This document shows, one piece after another, positions 37,601 to 46,270 of a stretch of 64,000 bases of DNA; positions within the stretch are counted from its first letter, which is position 1; each line of letters starts with the position of its first letter. The notes beneath the pieces are model-generated. The model saw only the letters and a list, made by a program, of their open reading frames with translations, was not told where the DNA came from and searched no databases. Source of the DNA: Ignavibacteriota bacterium (GTDB taxonomy: Bacteria; Bacteroidota; Ignavibacteria; Ignavibacteriales; Melioribacteraceae); NCBI GenBank assembly GCA_016713565.1, contig JADJOX010000002.1, positions 94,193-158,192 of the forward strand. Direction: 5' to 3'. The position numbers and the translations under genes were made by a program.

Positions 37601-38187
37601 TTGAGAATTGGATTAGCGCGAATTCACTTGATTTTGGTATGACTTTAAGTTCGTGTGTTGCCGTTGCAGATTACATCGATCCTATCAACATGAGCTCAAA
37701 AGATTTAGTTCTTCAGCCGATTTTATTGGCGTCAAGAAAAAGCTGTCACGGTGAAGGAAATGAATATTTACAAACGGGCGATCATCATTATAAATTTTCG
37801 TTGAATTCGCATGTTGCTGGCTGGCAAAACGGATTTAGAAACGGTAAAGGCGCTAATGAAAATTTAATGGTTGTTGTATACCCAAATAAATCTGTTACCG
37901 CTGATTTACCCGAAGAACTAAGTTTCTTTTCATCTAAAAATGATAATGTTATTATTAGCACAATTAAAAAATCCGAAGATGATAGATCAATTGTTTTAAG
38001 AGCTTACGATATTTTCGGAACGAATTCCGATATTGAGCTTCACGGATTTAAAGATATTCAATCGGCAAACACCGCAAATTTAATTGAAGAAAATATTAAG
38101 GAATTAAAATTTTCAAAAAATACTCTCCCAATAAGTTTGGGTAAAAATTCAATTGAAACAATAAAGTTAAAATTTGATATGAATTGA
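34642..38187 (+). CDS. GH38 family alpha-mannosidase
   Basis: A 1181-residue secreted protein (signal peptide to about residue 19). Residues about 20-320 are an N-terminal beta-rich extension. The GH38 catalytic domain (about 330-640) shows the zinc motif NSSHQDIAWMDSPEK (H345, D347) and WNVDVPGRVLQMPQIL with D458 at the place of the nucleophile. LYIHGPSHYEALKASREAD is the three-helix part and residues about 690-1181 form the C-terminal beta domains. GH38 enzymes remove alpha-mannose by retention in a zinc-dependent reaction and suit trimming of N-glycan arms. The motif around the nucleophile (VDVPGR) differs from the common DxFGHS, so this is a divergent branch and may prefer a different aglycone. 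It lies between GH130 and GH3. Confidence 0.82.
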   Translation: MRKYILFSFFCLIAYTINADDKVKLIKQFNFAVNSKNNLEGFSKSLNENNFQYHSLRIDVTEGMLTRCTDGNMEIEWETQKISENNKAGYWFTWIAAVEMTNERHKFDVFVNDKKQFEFISGNEENRVFKNNNGTKLEFTSIEFDQHGDAHGYMSIFIPGNMVKVNEPVKLKIVGEAEKSNSWIIIYKADDVITYLQNLVKYENWLNVEVSYKDAKSNLKFISAITNKDKQLNLKIGDNEYKLKLNSNGDYTEGNLSIPNNDISNLRFIVSDENEELIDLSDLKSERKYQKLQQKSLLLNELKIENGAAKIFCQRIYKPQTVNNLLKLSQSKLSDGFISLMNSSHQDIAWMDSPEKCIIERDTMLLTPLYEKAIAANSNYRFDIEDALMLKEFIQRHPDKKEGIRQLLKDGKISCGSSFIQPYEEMYSGESLVRQFYLGKKWLKEVFDYDAKVYWNVDVPGRVLQMPQILKKSGTDYMVISRFEKGIYNWYSPDGSYVTMFSPGHYGDAFMPLHKNVYDAANYLAETGIYWEKYFNEKSNTTSIPLLSDWDMSPAIDYSNVINNWESINEIEKDGNKISLNLPKFKIQTANEFFEGFTKNSRNIPKIMGERPQVWLYIHGPSHYEALKASREADILLPVAEKFAAINSLINNSFENYPSRILLNAWESKIYPDHGWGGKEGQQTDDLFHSKFIFAKSEAKNIIENELNSISTKINTDEEKGKPVIVFNSLNWERSDPVGFYFYPQNENTYSIILTDANNKNVQVQLSDISTNKNGSIKSAKVNFIAENVPSIGYKTFYLSESNNKISDEKFKPFESEQYNIVLSDKGIKSIYDKELKKELLDTSKFFGGEIFTLQSEGNGAGEFSDIQQPTLEGFDKTSNYKLNWEVIENGPVFSKFKFRQKIKNAVVEQNVTLYKKIKKIDIDIALLNWEGVLYREYRMAIPLNMENEQISYETAFGVVNVGKDEIEGYAGERYTTVCKNIHPRGIENWISANSLDFGMTLSSCVAVADYIDPINMSSKDLVLQPILLASRKSCHGEGNEYLQTGDHHYKFSLNSHVAGWQNGFRNGKGANENLMVVVYPNKSVTADLPEELSFFSSKNDNVIISTIKKSEDDRSIVLRAYDIFGTNSDIELHGFKDIQSANTANLIEENIKELKFSKNTLPISLGKNSIETIKLKFDMN

Positions 38188-38228
38188 TGCATATTATATA
38201 AAAAAATCTTAAATAGGAAAAATATTTA

Positions 38229-40892
38229 ATGCGAAAATTATTTTTTTTGTTATTCGTAGTTTATTCAAATTTGTTATTCAGTCAAAAATTACCTTACAAG
38301 AATCCAAAGTTACCTGTAGAGGAAAGAGTAAATGATCTGCTTTCAAGAATGACGCTGGAAGAAAAATTTTGGCAGTTATTTATGATACCGGGTGATCTAA
38401 GCGATGAAAATGAAAATTACAAAAATGGGATATTCGGATTTCAAGTATCGACAAAAGCAAAATCTGCAAAGATAACCGAACAGATTTTAGATTACGGTAA
38501 TTCCGGTACACCCGAGTCGGTCGCGGAAAAAATAAACGAAATCCAAAAATACTTTGTAGAAAATACAAGATTGGGAATTCCAATCATACCATTTGATGAA
38601 GCGCTTCACGGTTTGGTGAGAGACGGTGCAACAGCATTTCCTCAAGCTATTGGATTGGCGGCGACATGGAATACCGATTTAATGAGTGAAGTGGCAAACG
38701 CGATTGCTTTAGAAGTTAAGACTCGCGGCATAAGACAAATATTATCTCCGGTAATAAATATTGCAAGAGACGTAAGATGGGGAAGAGTTGAAGAAACATA
38801 CGGTGAGGATCCATTTTTAACTTCACAAATGGGTATCGCGTTTATCAAACAATTTGAAGATAATGGCATCATTACAACGCCAAAGCATTTTACCGCGAAT
38901 GTGGGAGACGGCGGAAGAGATAGTTATCCGATTCATTTTAATGAAAGATTAATGGAAGAAATTTATTTTCCGGCATTTATAGAATCGATTCAAAAAGCAA
39001 ATGCCAAATCTTTGATGATTTCCTACAATTCATATGACGGAACTCCGTGTTCGGCAAATGACTGGCTGCTGAATAAAAAGCTGAAAGATGATTGGGGATT
39101 TGACGGATTTGTAATTTCTGATGCTGGCGCAATTGGAGGAGCAAATGTTCTACATTTCACTTCTCATGATTATGCGGAATCAACAATGAAAACAATAGAA
39201 GGCGGATTAGATGTGATATTTCAAACTTCTTATGCGCACTATCCATTATTTTATGAAGCTTTTGAAAAAGGAATGATAAAAGAATCAACTATAAATAAAG
39301 CCGTTGCAAGGGTATTAAAGGCAAAGTTCAATATGGGATTGTTTGAAAATCCGTATGTTGACGCTAAGAAAGCAAACGAATTTAATGGAAGTAATGCGCA
39401 TCGGGATCTGGCTTATAAATCCGCTCAGGAATCAGTTGTATTACTAAAAAATGAAAATAATATTTTACCGTTAAAAAAAGATTTAAAGAAGATTGCCGTA
39501 ATTGGAACAGACGCAATAGAAGGAAGGCTTGGCGGTTACAGTGGTCCGGGAAACAATATTGTAAATATTTTAAATGGAATTAAAGATAAACTAAAGGACA
39601 ATACCGAAGTTATTTATTCTAAAGGCTGCTCAAGAGAAGATATAAAGTATGTAACAATTCCAAAAGAAAATTTAGTTTGCGAATTTAACGGCGAAAAACA
39701 AAATGGTTTAACGGGGAAATATTATCGGAGCTCCAATTTTTCCGGCGATCCTATTTTTGTAAAGAACGACAGCCAAATAGATTTTAGATGGACATTATTT
39801 TCCCCTGATCCGGAGAAAATTGACTATGATTGTTATTCCGTTTCTTGGGAAGGAAAAGTAATTGGACCTAAGAACGGTAAAATTAATATCGGGTTGGAAG
39901 GCAATGACGGTTACAGACTTTATATTAACGATAGTTTGCTTATTGATAATTGGGTGCAAAGATCATACGGTAATCTATTAGAAGAATTTAATTTTGCTAA
40001 AGATAAAGAATATAAAATTAAAGTTGAGTTTTATACTACAGCAGGGAACACAAGAATAAAATTAGTTTGGGATAATGGAATAAGTAATGAATGGAAAGAT
40101 GAAATTAACGAGGCAGTAAAAAAAGCAAAAAATTGTAACGCGGCAATTATTGTTGCGGGAATTGATGAAGGCGAATTTCGCGACCGGGCTTACTTAAATC
40201 TTCCCGGTCATCAAGAAATGCTTATCAATAAAATATCAGAACTTGGAATTCCAACGGTTGTTGTTTTGGTTGGAGGAAGTGCTATTACAATGAACAACTG
40301 GATAAATAATATCAGCGGAATTATTGATGTTTGGTATCCTGGTGAAGCCGGCGGAAATGCGGTGGCGGATGTATTGTTTGGTGATTATAATCCTGCGGGA
40401 AGATTACCGATAACTTTCCCGATTCATGAATCACAACTGCCGCTCTATTATAATCACAAGCCGACCGGAAGAGGAGATGATTATATAAATCTTACGGGTC
40501 AGCCGTTATTTCCATTTGGATTTGGTTTGAGCTATACACGGTTTGAATACAGCGACTTTAAAATTGAGAAAAAAAATATTTCGCAAAGTGAAGAAACAAA
40601 ACTTAAATTCACATTGAAAAATTCAGGCAAGACAGACGGCGATGAAGTTGTTCAGTTATATATAAAAGATCTGTTTGCTTCAGTCGCGCGACCGGTAATT
40701 GAATTAAAAGGTTTCAAACGAATTCATTTAAAAGCAGGTGAATCAAAAGAAGTTGAGTTTACAATTACCCCAGATTTATTGTCTATGTTGGATAAAGATC
40801 TTAAAAAAATTGTTGAGCCCGGCGATTTTCGAATTATGATTGGCTCTTCATCAAAAGATATAAGATTACGAGAAATTATTAATGTAAATTAA
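38229..40892 (+). CDS. GH3 family beta-glycosidase with PA14 insert
   Basis: An 887-residue secreted GH3 enzyme (signal peptide ending LLFSQ). The N-terminal barrel has RLGIPIIPFDEALHG, SPVINIARDVRWGRVEETYGEDP and TPKHFTANV, with nucleophile D298 in GFDGFVISDAGAIGG. The alpha/beta sandwich has IIVAGIDEGEFRDRAYLNLPGHQEMLI. A PA14 domain (about residues 490-610, GLTGKYYRSSNFSGDPIF) is inserted between them, and an FN3-like domain ends the protein. GH3 exo-enzymes cover beta-glucosidase, beta-xylosidase, arabinofuranosidase and beta-N-acetylhexosaminidase activity. The SDA motif and domain layout suit the glucosidase/xylosidase type rather than the hexosaminidase type. Its role in a locus otherwise aimed at host-like glycans is unclear. 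The gene is 41 bases after GH38. Confidence 0.92.
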   Translation: MRKLFFLLFVVYSNLLFSQKLPYKNPKLPVEERVNDLLSRMTLEEKFWQLFMIPGDLSDENENYKNGIFGFQVSTKAKSAKITEQILDYGNSGTPESVAEKINEIQKYFVENTRLGIPIIPFDEALHGLVRDGATAFPQAIGLAATWNTDLMSEVANAIALEVKTRGIRQILSPVINIARDVRWGRVEETYGEDPFLTSQMGIAFIKQFEDNGIITTPKHFTANVGDGGRDSYPIHFNERLMEEIYFPAFIESIQKANAKSLMISYNSYDGTPCSANDWLLNKKLKDDWGFDGFVISDAGAIGGANVLHFTSHDYAESTMKTIEGGLDVIFQTSYAHYPLFYEAFEKGMIKESTINKAVARVLKAKFNMGLFENPYVDAKKANEFNGSNAHRDLAYKSAQESVVLLKNENNILPLKKDLKKIAVIGTDAIEGRLGGYSGPGNNIVNILNGIKDKLKDNTEVIYSKGCSREDIKYVTIPKENLVCEFNGEKQNGLTGKYYRSSNFSGDPIFVKNDSQIDFRWTLFSPDPEKIDYDCYSVSWEGKVIGPKNGKINIGLEGNDGYRLYINDSLLIDNWVQRSYGNLLEEFNFAKDKEYKIKVEFYTTAGNTRIKLVWDNGISNEWKDEINEAVKKAKNCNAAIIVAGIDEGEFRDRAYLNLPGHQEMLINKISELGIPTVVVLVGGSAITMNNWINNISGIIDVWYPGEAGGNAVADVLFGDYNPAGRLPITFPIHESQLPLYYNHKPTGRGDDYINLTGQPLFPFGFGLSYTRFEYSDFKIEKKNISQSEETKLKFTLKNSGKTDGDEVVQLYIKDLFASVARPVIELKGFKRIHLKAGESKEVEFTITPDLLSMLDKDLKKIVEPGDFRIMIGSSSKDIRLREIINVN

Positions 40893-40922
40893 AAATTTGT
40901 TTAATTAAAGAAATCAACTAAA

Positions 40923-42884
40923 ATGACAAATATATCAAGAAGAAAATTTATTGTTGATATGGGGAAGGGAATATCATTTGTTTCATTGTCTCCTTTTCTC
41001 ACATCAAGCAAAATTATCTCTGAGGATGAACTCCCAAATATTATTGTAATTTTTATTGATGATATGGGTTATGCAGATGTTGGACCATTTGGAGCAAAAG
41101 GATATAAAACTCCCAATGTTGATAAATTAGCAAATGATGGAATTATCTTTACCGATTTTCATGCGGCAACCGCTGTTTGCAGCGCGTCGAGAGCCGCATT
41201 ACTAACCGGATGCTATTCCGAAAGGGTCAGTATTAGAGGCGCGTTAAACCATACTGCTCTGATAGGATTAAATCCTGAAGAAGAAAATATTGCTCGGATT
41301 TTAAAAAGGAAAAACTACAAAACCGCAATAGTCGGTAAATGGCATCTTGGTCATCATGAAGTATTTTTACCTCTTCAGCAGGGATTCGATGAATTTTACG
41401 GACTTCCATATTCCAACGATATGTGGCCCGTAGGTTATGACGGAAAGCCGATTTCAGATAATTGGAAAGCAAATTATCCGGTTTTGAAAATAATTGAAGG
41501 AAATCAGCAGACAGAATCAATTGAAGATTTAGAAGATCAGTCAACGCTGACAACAAGATACACTGAAAAAGCCGTTGATTTTATTCAGCGTAATGCAAAC
41601 AATAAATTTTTTCTTTATTTAGCTCATTCAATGCCTCATGTTCCAATTGCGGTTTCAGAGAAATTTAAAGGTAAAAGTGAAAACGGATTATTCGGCGATG
41701 TAATTATGGAAATAGATTGGTCGGTTGGAGAAATTGTTAAAGCGCTTGAAAAAAATAATATTGATGAAAACACCTTGATAATATTTACAAGCGACAACGG
41801 GCCTTGGCTTAATTTTGGAAATCATGCCGGATCTGCTTTCCCTTTGCGTGAAGGTAAAGGCACAATGTGGGAAGGTGGAAACCGAGTTCCCTGCATAATG
41901 AAATGGCCGAAAAATATTAAATCCCATTCCAAATGCGATAAACTTACATCAACGATTGACATACTGCCGACTATTTCTGAAATTACGCATTCTAAACTTC
42001 CCAAAAATAAAATCGATGGAGTTAATATTTTTCCATTGATGTTGAATGAAGACGTTAATCCAAGAGATGAATTTTGGTATTATTATGATTACGATCTGAT
42101 TGCCGTACGAAAAAATTATTGGAAACTTTATTTCCCGTGTGTTCAGCGAAGTTATGAAGGAATGATTCCAGGTAAAGATGGATTTCCGGGTCCAACCTGG
42201 CAGAAAGAAATTGGGTATGAACTCTATAATTTGAAAGATGACATTGGTGAAAAAAATAACGTAATTAATGAACATCCTGAAATTGTAGAAAAACTAAAAA
42301 AGATAGGTGATAAAGCCAGGTATGAACTTGGCGACAGATTAACAGGAATTAAAGGCAAAGAAAATAGGGATCCGGGCCGTATTGGTAAAAATAGAATAAA
42401 GTTTGAAGAGCATTTGGCAATCGGTAAAAACCTGGAGTTAAAATCATTGCCGCATAAAAGATACGCATTAGGAAATACTTCAATACTTAATGACGGATGG
42501 ACCGGTTCATTTGATTACAATGACGGTTACTGGCTTGGATTTGAAGGAAACGATGTTGAATTTATTATTGATCTTGCGGATCAAATTAAAATTAATAAAA
42601 TCCAATTGAGTTTTTTACAAAGCCAAAACTCATGGATTTTTCTTCCAAAAAAAATACAAATTTCAATTTCAGATGACGGATTGAATTATAGTAGTATTTA
42701 TGATAATACATTTGAGATAAAACCTGATTTAAATGTGGGCGGAATTGATTTTGCCACCGACAGTATTGGAATGAAGTGCAGATTTATTAAAGTTTATGCC
42801 GAAAATATTAAGGATTGTCCTAATTGGCATATTGGAAAAGGCGAAAAGGCTTGGTTATTTATGGATGAAATTATAGTCAAATAA
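40923..42884 (+). CDS. Sulfatase (S1, Cys-type) with Tat-like signal and shared C-terminal module
   Basis: A 653-residue sulfatase. The N-terminus NISRRKFIVDMGKGISF has a twin-arginine pattern before a hydrophobic stretch, so Tat export is likely. NIIVIFIDDMGYADVGPFG gives the metal-binding Asp residues. The formylglycine motif is C86-S-A-S-R90, with Ala in place of the usual Pro; the consensus allows this. FTSDNGPWLNFGNHAGSAFPLREGKGTMWEGGNRVP is typical of arylsulfatase A-like members. Residues about 510-653 form the discoidin-like module ending CPNWHIGKGEKAWLFMDEIIV. The gene lies between GH3 (30 bases) and GH29 (22 bases). The substrate is unknown; sulfated Gal, GalNAc, GlcNAc or fucose would fit. 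Confidence 0.93.
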   Translation: MTNISRRKFIVDMGKGISFVSLSPFLTSSKIISEDELPNIIVIFIDDMGYADVGPFGAKGYKTPNVDKLANDGIIFTDFHAATAVCSASRAALLTGCYSERVSIRGALNHTALIGLNPEEENIARILKRKNYKTAIVGKWHLGHHEVFLPLQQGFDEFYGLPYSNDMWPVGYDGKPISDNWKANYPVLKIIEGNQQTESIEDLEDQSTLTTRYTEKAVDFIQRNANNKFFLYLAHSMPHVPIAVSEKFKGKSENGLFGDVIMEIDWSVGEIVKALEKNNIDENTLIIFTSDNGPWLNFGNHAGSAFPLREGKGTMWEGGNRVPCIMKWPKNIKSHSKCDKLTSTIDILPTISEITHSKLPKNKIDGVNIFPLMLNEDVNPRDEFWYYYDYDLIAVRKNYWKLYFPCVQRSYEGMIPGKDGFPGPTWQKEIGYELYNLKDDIGEKNNVINEHPEIVEKLKKIGDKARYELGDRLTGIKGKENRDPGRIGKNRIKFEEHLAIGKNLELKSLPHKRYALGNTSILNDGWTGSFDYNDGYWLGFEGNDVEFIIDLADQIKINKIQLSFLQSQNSWIFLPKKIQISISDDGLNYSSIYDNTFEIKPDLNVGGIDFATDSIGMKCRFIKVYAENIKDCPNWHIGKGEKAWLFMDEIIVK

Positions 42885-42906
42885 AATAAATACATTCGGA
42901 GGGAAA

Positions 42907-44955
42907 TTGAAAAAGTTATTAGCAATTATTTTCATCTTATCGCTTTTTGTAAGCTGTACTCCAAAAGATTATTTAAAAGAATCCAAATCTGATAAAGAAA
43001 AAAGAATGGAATGGTGGACCGATGCCAAATTCGGCATGTTCATTCATTGGGGTATATACTCCGTTCCAGCCGGCTGGTATAAAGGAGAAATGGTTCCCGG
43101 AATAAGTGAATGGATAATGGATGCCGCAAAAATTCCTAAGGATGAATATGAAAAATTTGCCGCGGAATTTAATCCAGTAGATTATGACGCTGAGAAGTGG
43201 GTGAAAATTGCCAAACAAGCCGGAATGAAATACATTGTAATAACGTCTAAACATCATGATGGATTTTGTATTTGGGATTCAAAAATTACAAATTACGACG
43301 TTGTTGATTTTACTCCATATAAAAAAGATATCTTAAAACCTTTAGCCGCCGCATGCAAAAAAGAAGGAATTAAATTAGGATTTTATCATTCTATAATGGA
43401 TTGGCATCATCCAAATGAAAATAAGGAAAACTTTGCTAAATATAGAAATGAATATTTAATTCCGCAGCTTGATGAATTATTGGAAGAATTTCCTGAAATA
43501 TCAATTCTCTGGTTTGACGGAGAATGGATTGATGAATGGACGGAAGATCAAGGTAAAAGTCTTTATAATCATCTAAGAAACATACGACCCGATTTGATAA
43601 TAAATAATAGAATTGGCAAGGGCCGCGATGGAATGCAAGGAATGAGCAAAGAAGAAAATAGCGCGGGTGATTTCGGTACGCCTGAACAAGAAATTTTAGA
43701 AACAACTTCTGCGTTTCCGTGGGAATCTTGCATGACAATGAACAATTCTTGGGGATTTAAAAAAGGTGACGAAAATTGGAAATCCGCTGAAACTATTATT
43801 CAAAATATAATTGATATTACCGCTAAAGGCGGAAATTACTTATTGAATGTCGGACCCGATTCAAAAGGAAATATTCCGCAAGCCAGCGTTGAAAGACTTG
43901 CCAAAGTCGGCGATTGGATGAGTAAATACAGCGAAGGGATTTACGGCACGAGACCGTTAAAGAATTATTTCGAAGGCGAAAATATTAAATATACTAAAGC
44001 AAAAGACGCCGATATTATTTATGCCTTCATTTTAAGTAAGCCAATAAATGACACGGTTAAAATTAAATATGTTACTCCGGTAAAAAATTCTAAAATGAAT
44101 ATTCTTGGAATGGATGAATTAAATTACACTACGGCCGGATTCGAAACCGTATTTCAATTGCATTCGGATCTAAAAGAAACTGATTTCCCAATCTGCATTA
44201 AAATTAATGGTAAGGAAAATAACATTGCTTCCAAGCCTGTTGTCAAAGTTGACGGAAAAGAAATCAAAAACAGTTTTTTGTTTCAAGAAAATGTAACATT
44301 GGAAATAACGGGCAAAAATGAAAATGGCGAAATAAGATTTACAAATGATGGAAGTGTTCCTGATAAAAATTCTCAAGTTTATTCAGCACCGATTAATTTG
44401 ACTGAATCAGCAAAATTAAACGCAATTACTTTTAAAGACGGTTTTGTTGAAAGCGCGATAAACGCAATTAATTTTTATAGAATTAAAACTGCAAAAAACA
44501 TGGAGCTTAAAAATCAGCCCGCGGAAAAATACGCCGATCCTGGAAAATTGATTTTACTGAATGGAATTAGAGGTACGGAAAGATATAATGATGGTAACTG
44601 GTTAGGTTTTGAAGGTAATAATTTTGAAACATTATTGGATTTAGGCGAAGTTAAATCTGTAAAAAACATTACTCTCGGCTGTCTCTCAAACTTAAATTCA
44701 TGGATATTTTTACCGAAAAAAGTTTCGTTTTTTATTTCGAACGATAATGTTAATTTTAAGAAAGTTTATGAATCTAATTATGAGCTTTTAAAATCGGAAA
44801 TCCAAAAACCGTTTATTAAAGATGTTTCGTCAAAAGTTAACGCTGAAACAAGATTCATAAAAATTGTAGCTGAAAATATAAAAGAATGTCCAAGCTGGCA
44901 CAAAGGAAGCGGCGGTAAGGCATGGCTCTTTATGGATGAAATTATAATTGATTAA
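42907..44955 (+). CDS. GH29 family alpha-L-fucosidase lipoprotein with shared C-terminal module
   Basis: A 682-residue lipoprotein fucosidase (lipobox FVSC, Cys17). The barrel (about 30-380) has FGMFIHWGIYSVPAGWYKGE, TSKHHDGFCIWDSKITNYDVVDFTPYKKD and the nucleophile D204 in ILWFDGEW, the pattern of GH29 subfamily A with broad specificity. A chitobiase-C-like domain (about 450-530, FTNDGSVPDKNSQ) and the discoidin-like module (about 540-682, ending CPSWHKGSGGKAWLFMDEIII) follow. The start is TTG at 42907, supported by a strong Shine-Dalgarno GGAGGG at 42898-42903 and the signal peptide that begins at once; no ATG fits. It lies 26 bases before rhamnose isomerase. Confidence 0.94.
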   Translation: MKKLLAIIFILSLFVSCTPKDYLKESKSDKEKRMEWWTDAKFGMFIHWGIYSVPAGWYKGEMVPGISEWIMDAAKIPKDEYEKFAAEFNPVDYDAEKWVKIAKQAGMKYIVITSKHHDGFCIWDSKITNYDVVDFTPYKKDILKPLAAACKKEGIKLGFYHSIMDWHHPNENKENFAKYRNEYLIPQLDELLEEFPEISILWFDGEWIDEWTEDQGKSLYNHLRNIRPDLIINNRIGKGRDGMQGMSKEENSAGDFGTPEQEILETTSAFPWESCMTMNNSWGFKKGDENWKSAETIIQNIIDITAKGGNYLLNVGPDSKGNIPQASVERLAKVGDWMSKYSEGIYGTRPLKNYFEGENIKYTKAKDADIIYAFILSKPINDTVKIKYVTPVKNSKMNILGMDELNYTTAGFETVFQLHSDLKETDFPICIKINGKENNIASKPVVKVDGKEIKNSFLFQENVTLEITGKNENGEIRFTNDGSVPDKNSQVYSAPINLTESAKLNAITFKDGFVESAINAINFYRIKTAKNMELKNQPAEKYADPGKLILLNGIRGTERYNDGNWLGFEGNNFETLLDLGEVKSVKNITLGCLSNLNSWIFLPKKVSFFISNDNVNFKKVYESNYELLKSEIQKPFIKDVSSKVNAETRFIKIVAENIKECPSWHKGSGGKAWLFMDEIIID

Positions 44956-44981
44956 AATCATTTAACTAAAATAAAATCACT

Positions 44982-46244
44982 ATGAACAAAATATTACAAA
45001 ATTATGAAAATGCTAAAGAATTCTACTCAACTATTGGTGTTGATGCCGATGAAGCTTTGCAGAGATTAAGCAAATTCTCAATTTCCGTGCATTGCTGGCA
45101 AGCCGATGACGTTGCCGGTTTTGAAAAACCCAATTCACAATTATCAGACGGCGGAATTCAAGTAACCGGAAATTATTTTGGTAAAGCCAGAAGTATAAAA
45201 GAATTACAACTGGATATGGAAAAAGTATTTTCATTGGTTCCCGGCAGACACAGATTTAATCTTCATGCCATTTATGGAGATTTTGAAGGTCAAAAAATTG
45301 ATAGAAATGAAATTGAACCAAAGCATTTCAACAATTGGATTGATTGGGCAAGAAAAAATAATCTTAAATTGGATTTTAACGCTACTTGTTTTTCTCACCC
45401 TAAAGCTGAAAGCGGTTTTACATTAAGCAATTATGATAAAGGAATTAGAGATTTTTGGATAGAACACGTAAAACGTGCCAGAGAGATTACCGCATATTTC
45501 GGTAAAGAATTTAAATCACCTTCGGTTCATAATTTATGGATACCTGACGGTTCAAAAGATTTGCGCTATGACAAATGGAAACCTCGTGAAATTTTAAAGG
45601 AAAGTTTGGATAAAATTTTTGATATAGAATACGAACAGCATTTAATTAAAGACGCGGTTGAAAGTAAGCTTTTCGGAATTGGAAGTGAATCTTATGTCGT
45701 TGGATCTCACGAATTTTATTTGGGATATGCGCTGACAAGAAATAAAATGATCTGTTTGGATATGGGACATTTTCATTTATCTGAAAATGTTGCCGATAAA
45801 ATTAGTTCGGTACTTCAGTTTTCAAATGAGCTTTTATTTCATATCAGTCGCGCTGTAAGATGGGATAGCGATCATATTCCAATTCTTAATGATGAACTTA
45901 TTGATGTATGCTCTCAAATTGTCAGATATGATTTGGATAATAGAACAAATATCGCGTTGGATTTTTTTGATGGATCTTTAAATAGATTAGGCGCCTATGT
46001 TTTGGGAATTAGGTCAACCTTAAAAAGTCTTTTATTGGCGTTATTGGAACCCGGCAATACATTGAAAAAACTAGAATCACAAAATAATTATCTTGCCAGG
46101 TTAGCCGTTATGGAAGAGATGAAGTTTCATCCAATTGGAGCTGTTTGGGATTATTATTGCTACAAAAATGATGTACCGCTTGAAAACAAATGGCTGGATG
46201 AAGTTTCTGAATTTGAAAATAAAATATTAAGTAAAAGAATTTAA
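44982..46244 (+). CDS. rhaA: L-rhamnose isomerase
   Basis: Cytoplasmic isomerase converting L-rhamnose to L-rhamnulose; some members also accept L-mannose, L-lyxose or D-allose. The 420 residues match the usual length (419 in Escherichia coli). Recognisable blocks are SVHCWQADDVAGFE, GGIQVTGNYFGKARS, LDFNATCFSHPKAESGFTLS, NLWIPDGSKDLRYDKWKPRE, GSESYVVGSHEFYLGYA, ICLDMGHFHLSENVADKIS, HISRAVRWDSDHIPILND and ALDFFDGSLNR, including the metal-binding His and Asp residues. No rhamnulokinase or aldolase gene is next to it; an NCS1-type permease and a tiny membrane protein follow. In this locus it may serve rhamnose released by unseen enzymes or another deoxysugar. The assignment itself is firm. Confidence 0.95.
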   Translation: MNKILQNYENAKEFYSTIGVDADEALQRLSKFSISVHCWQADDVAGFEKPNSQLSDGGIQVTGNYFGKARSIKELQLDMEKVFSLVPGRHRFNLHAIYGDFEGQKIDRNEIEPKHFNNWIDWARKNNLKLDFNATCFSHPKAESGFTLSNYDKGIRDFWIEHVKRAREITAYFGKEFKSPSVHNLWIPDGSKDLRYDKWKPREILKESLDKIFDIEYEQHLIKDAVESKLFGIGSESYVVGSHEFYLGYALTRNKMICLDMGHFHLSENVADKISSVLQFSNELLFHISRAVRWDSDHIPILNDELIDVCSQIVRYDLDNRTNIALDFFDGSLNRLGAYVLGIRSTLKSLLLALLEPGNTLKKLESQNNYLARLAVMEEMKFHPIGAVWDYYCYKNDVPLENKWLDEVSEFENKILSKRI

Positions 46245-46270
46245 TTACTCCTAATTCCAATTGAGGGCTT

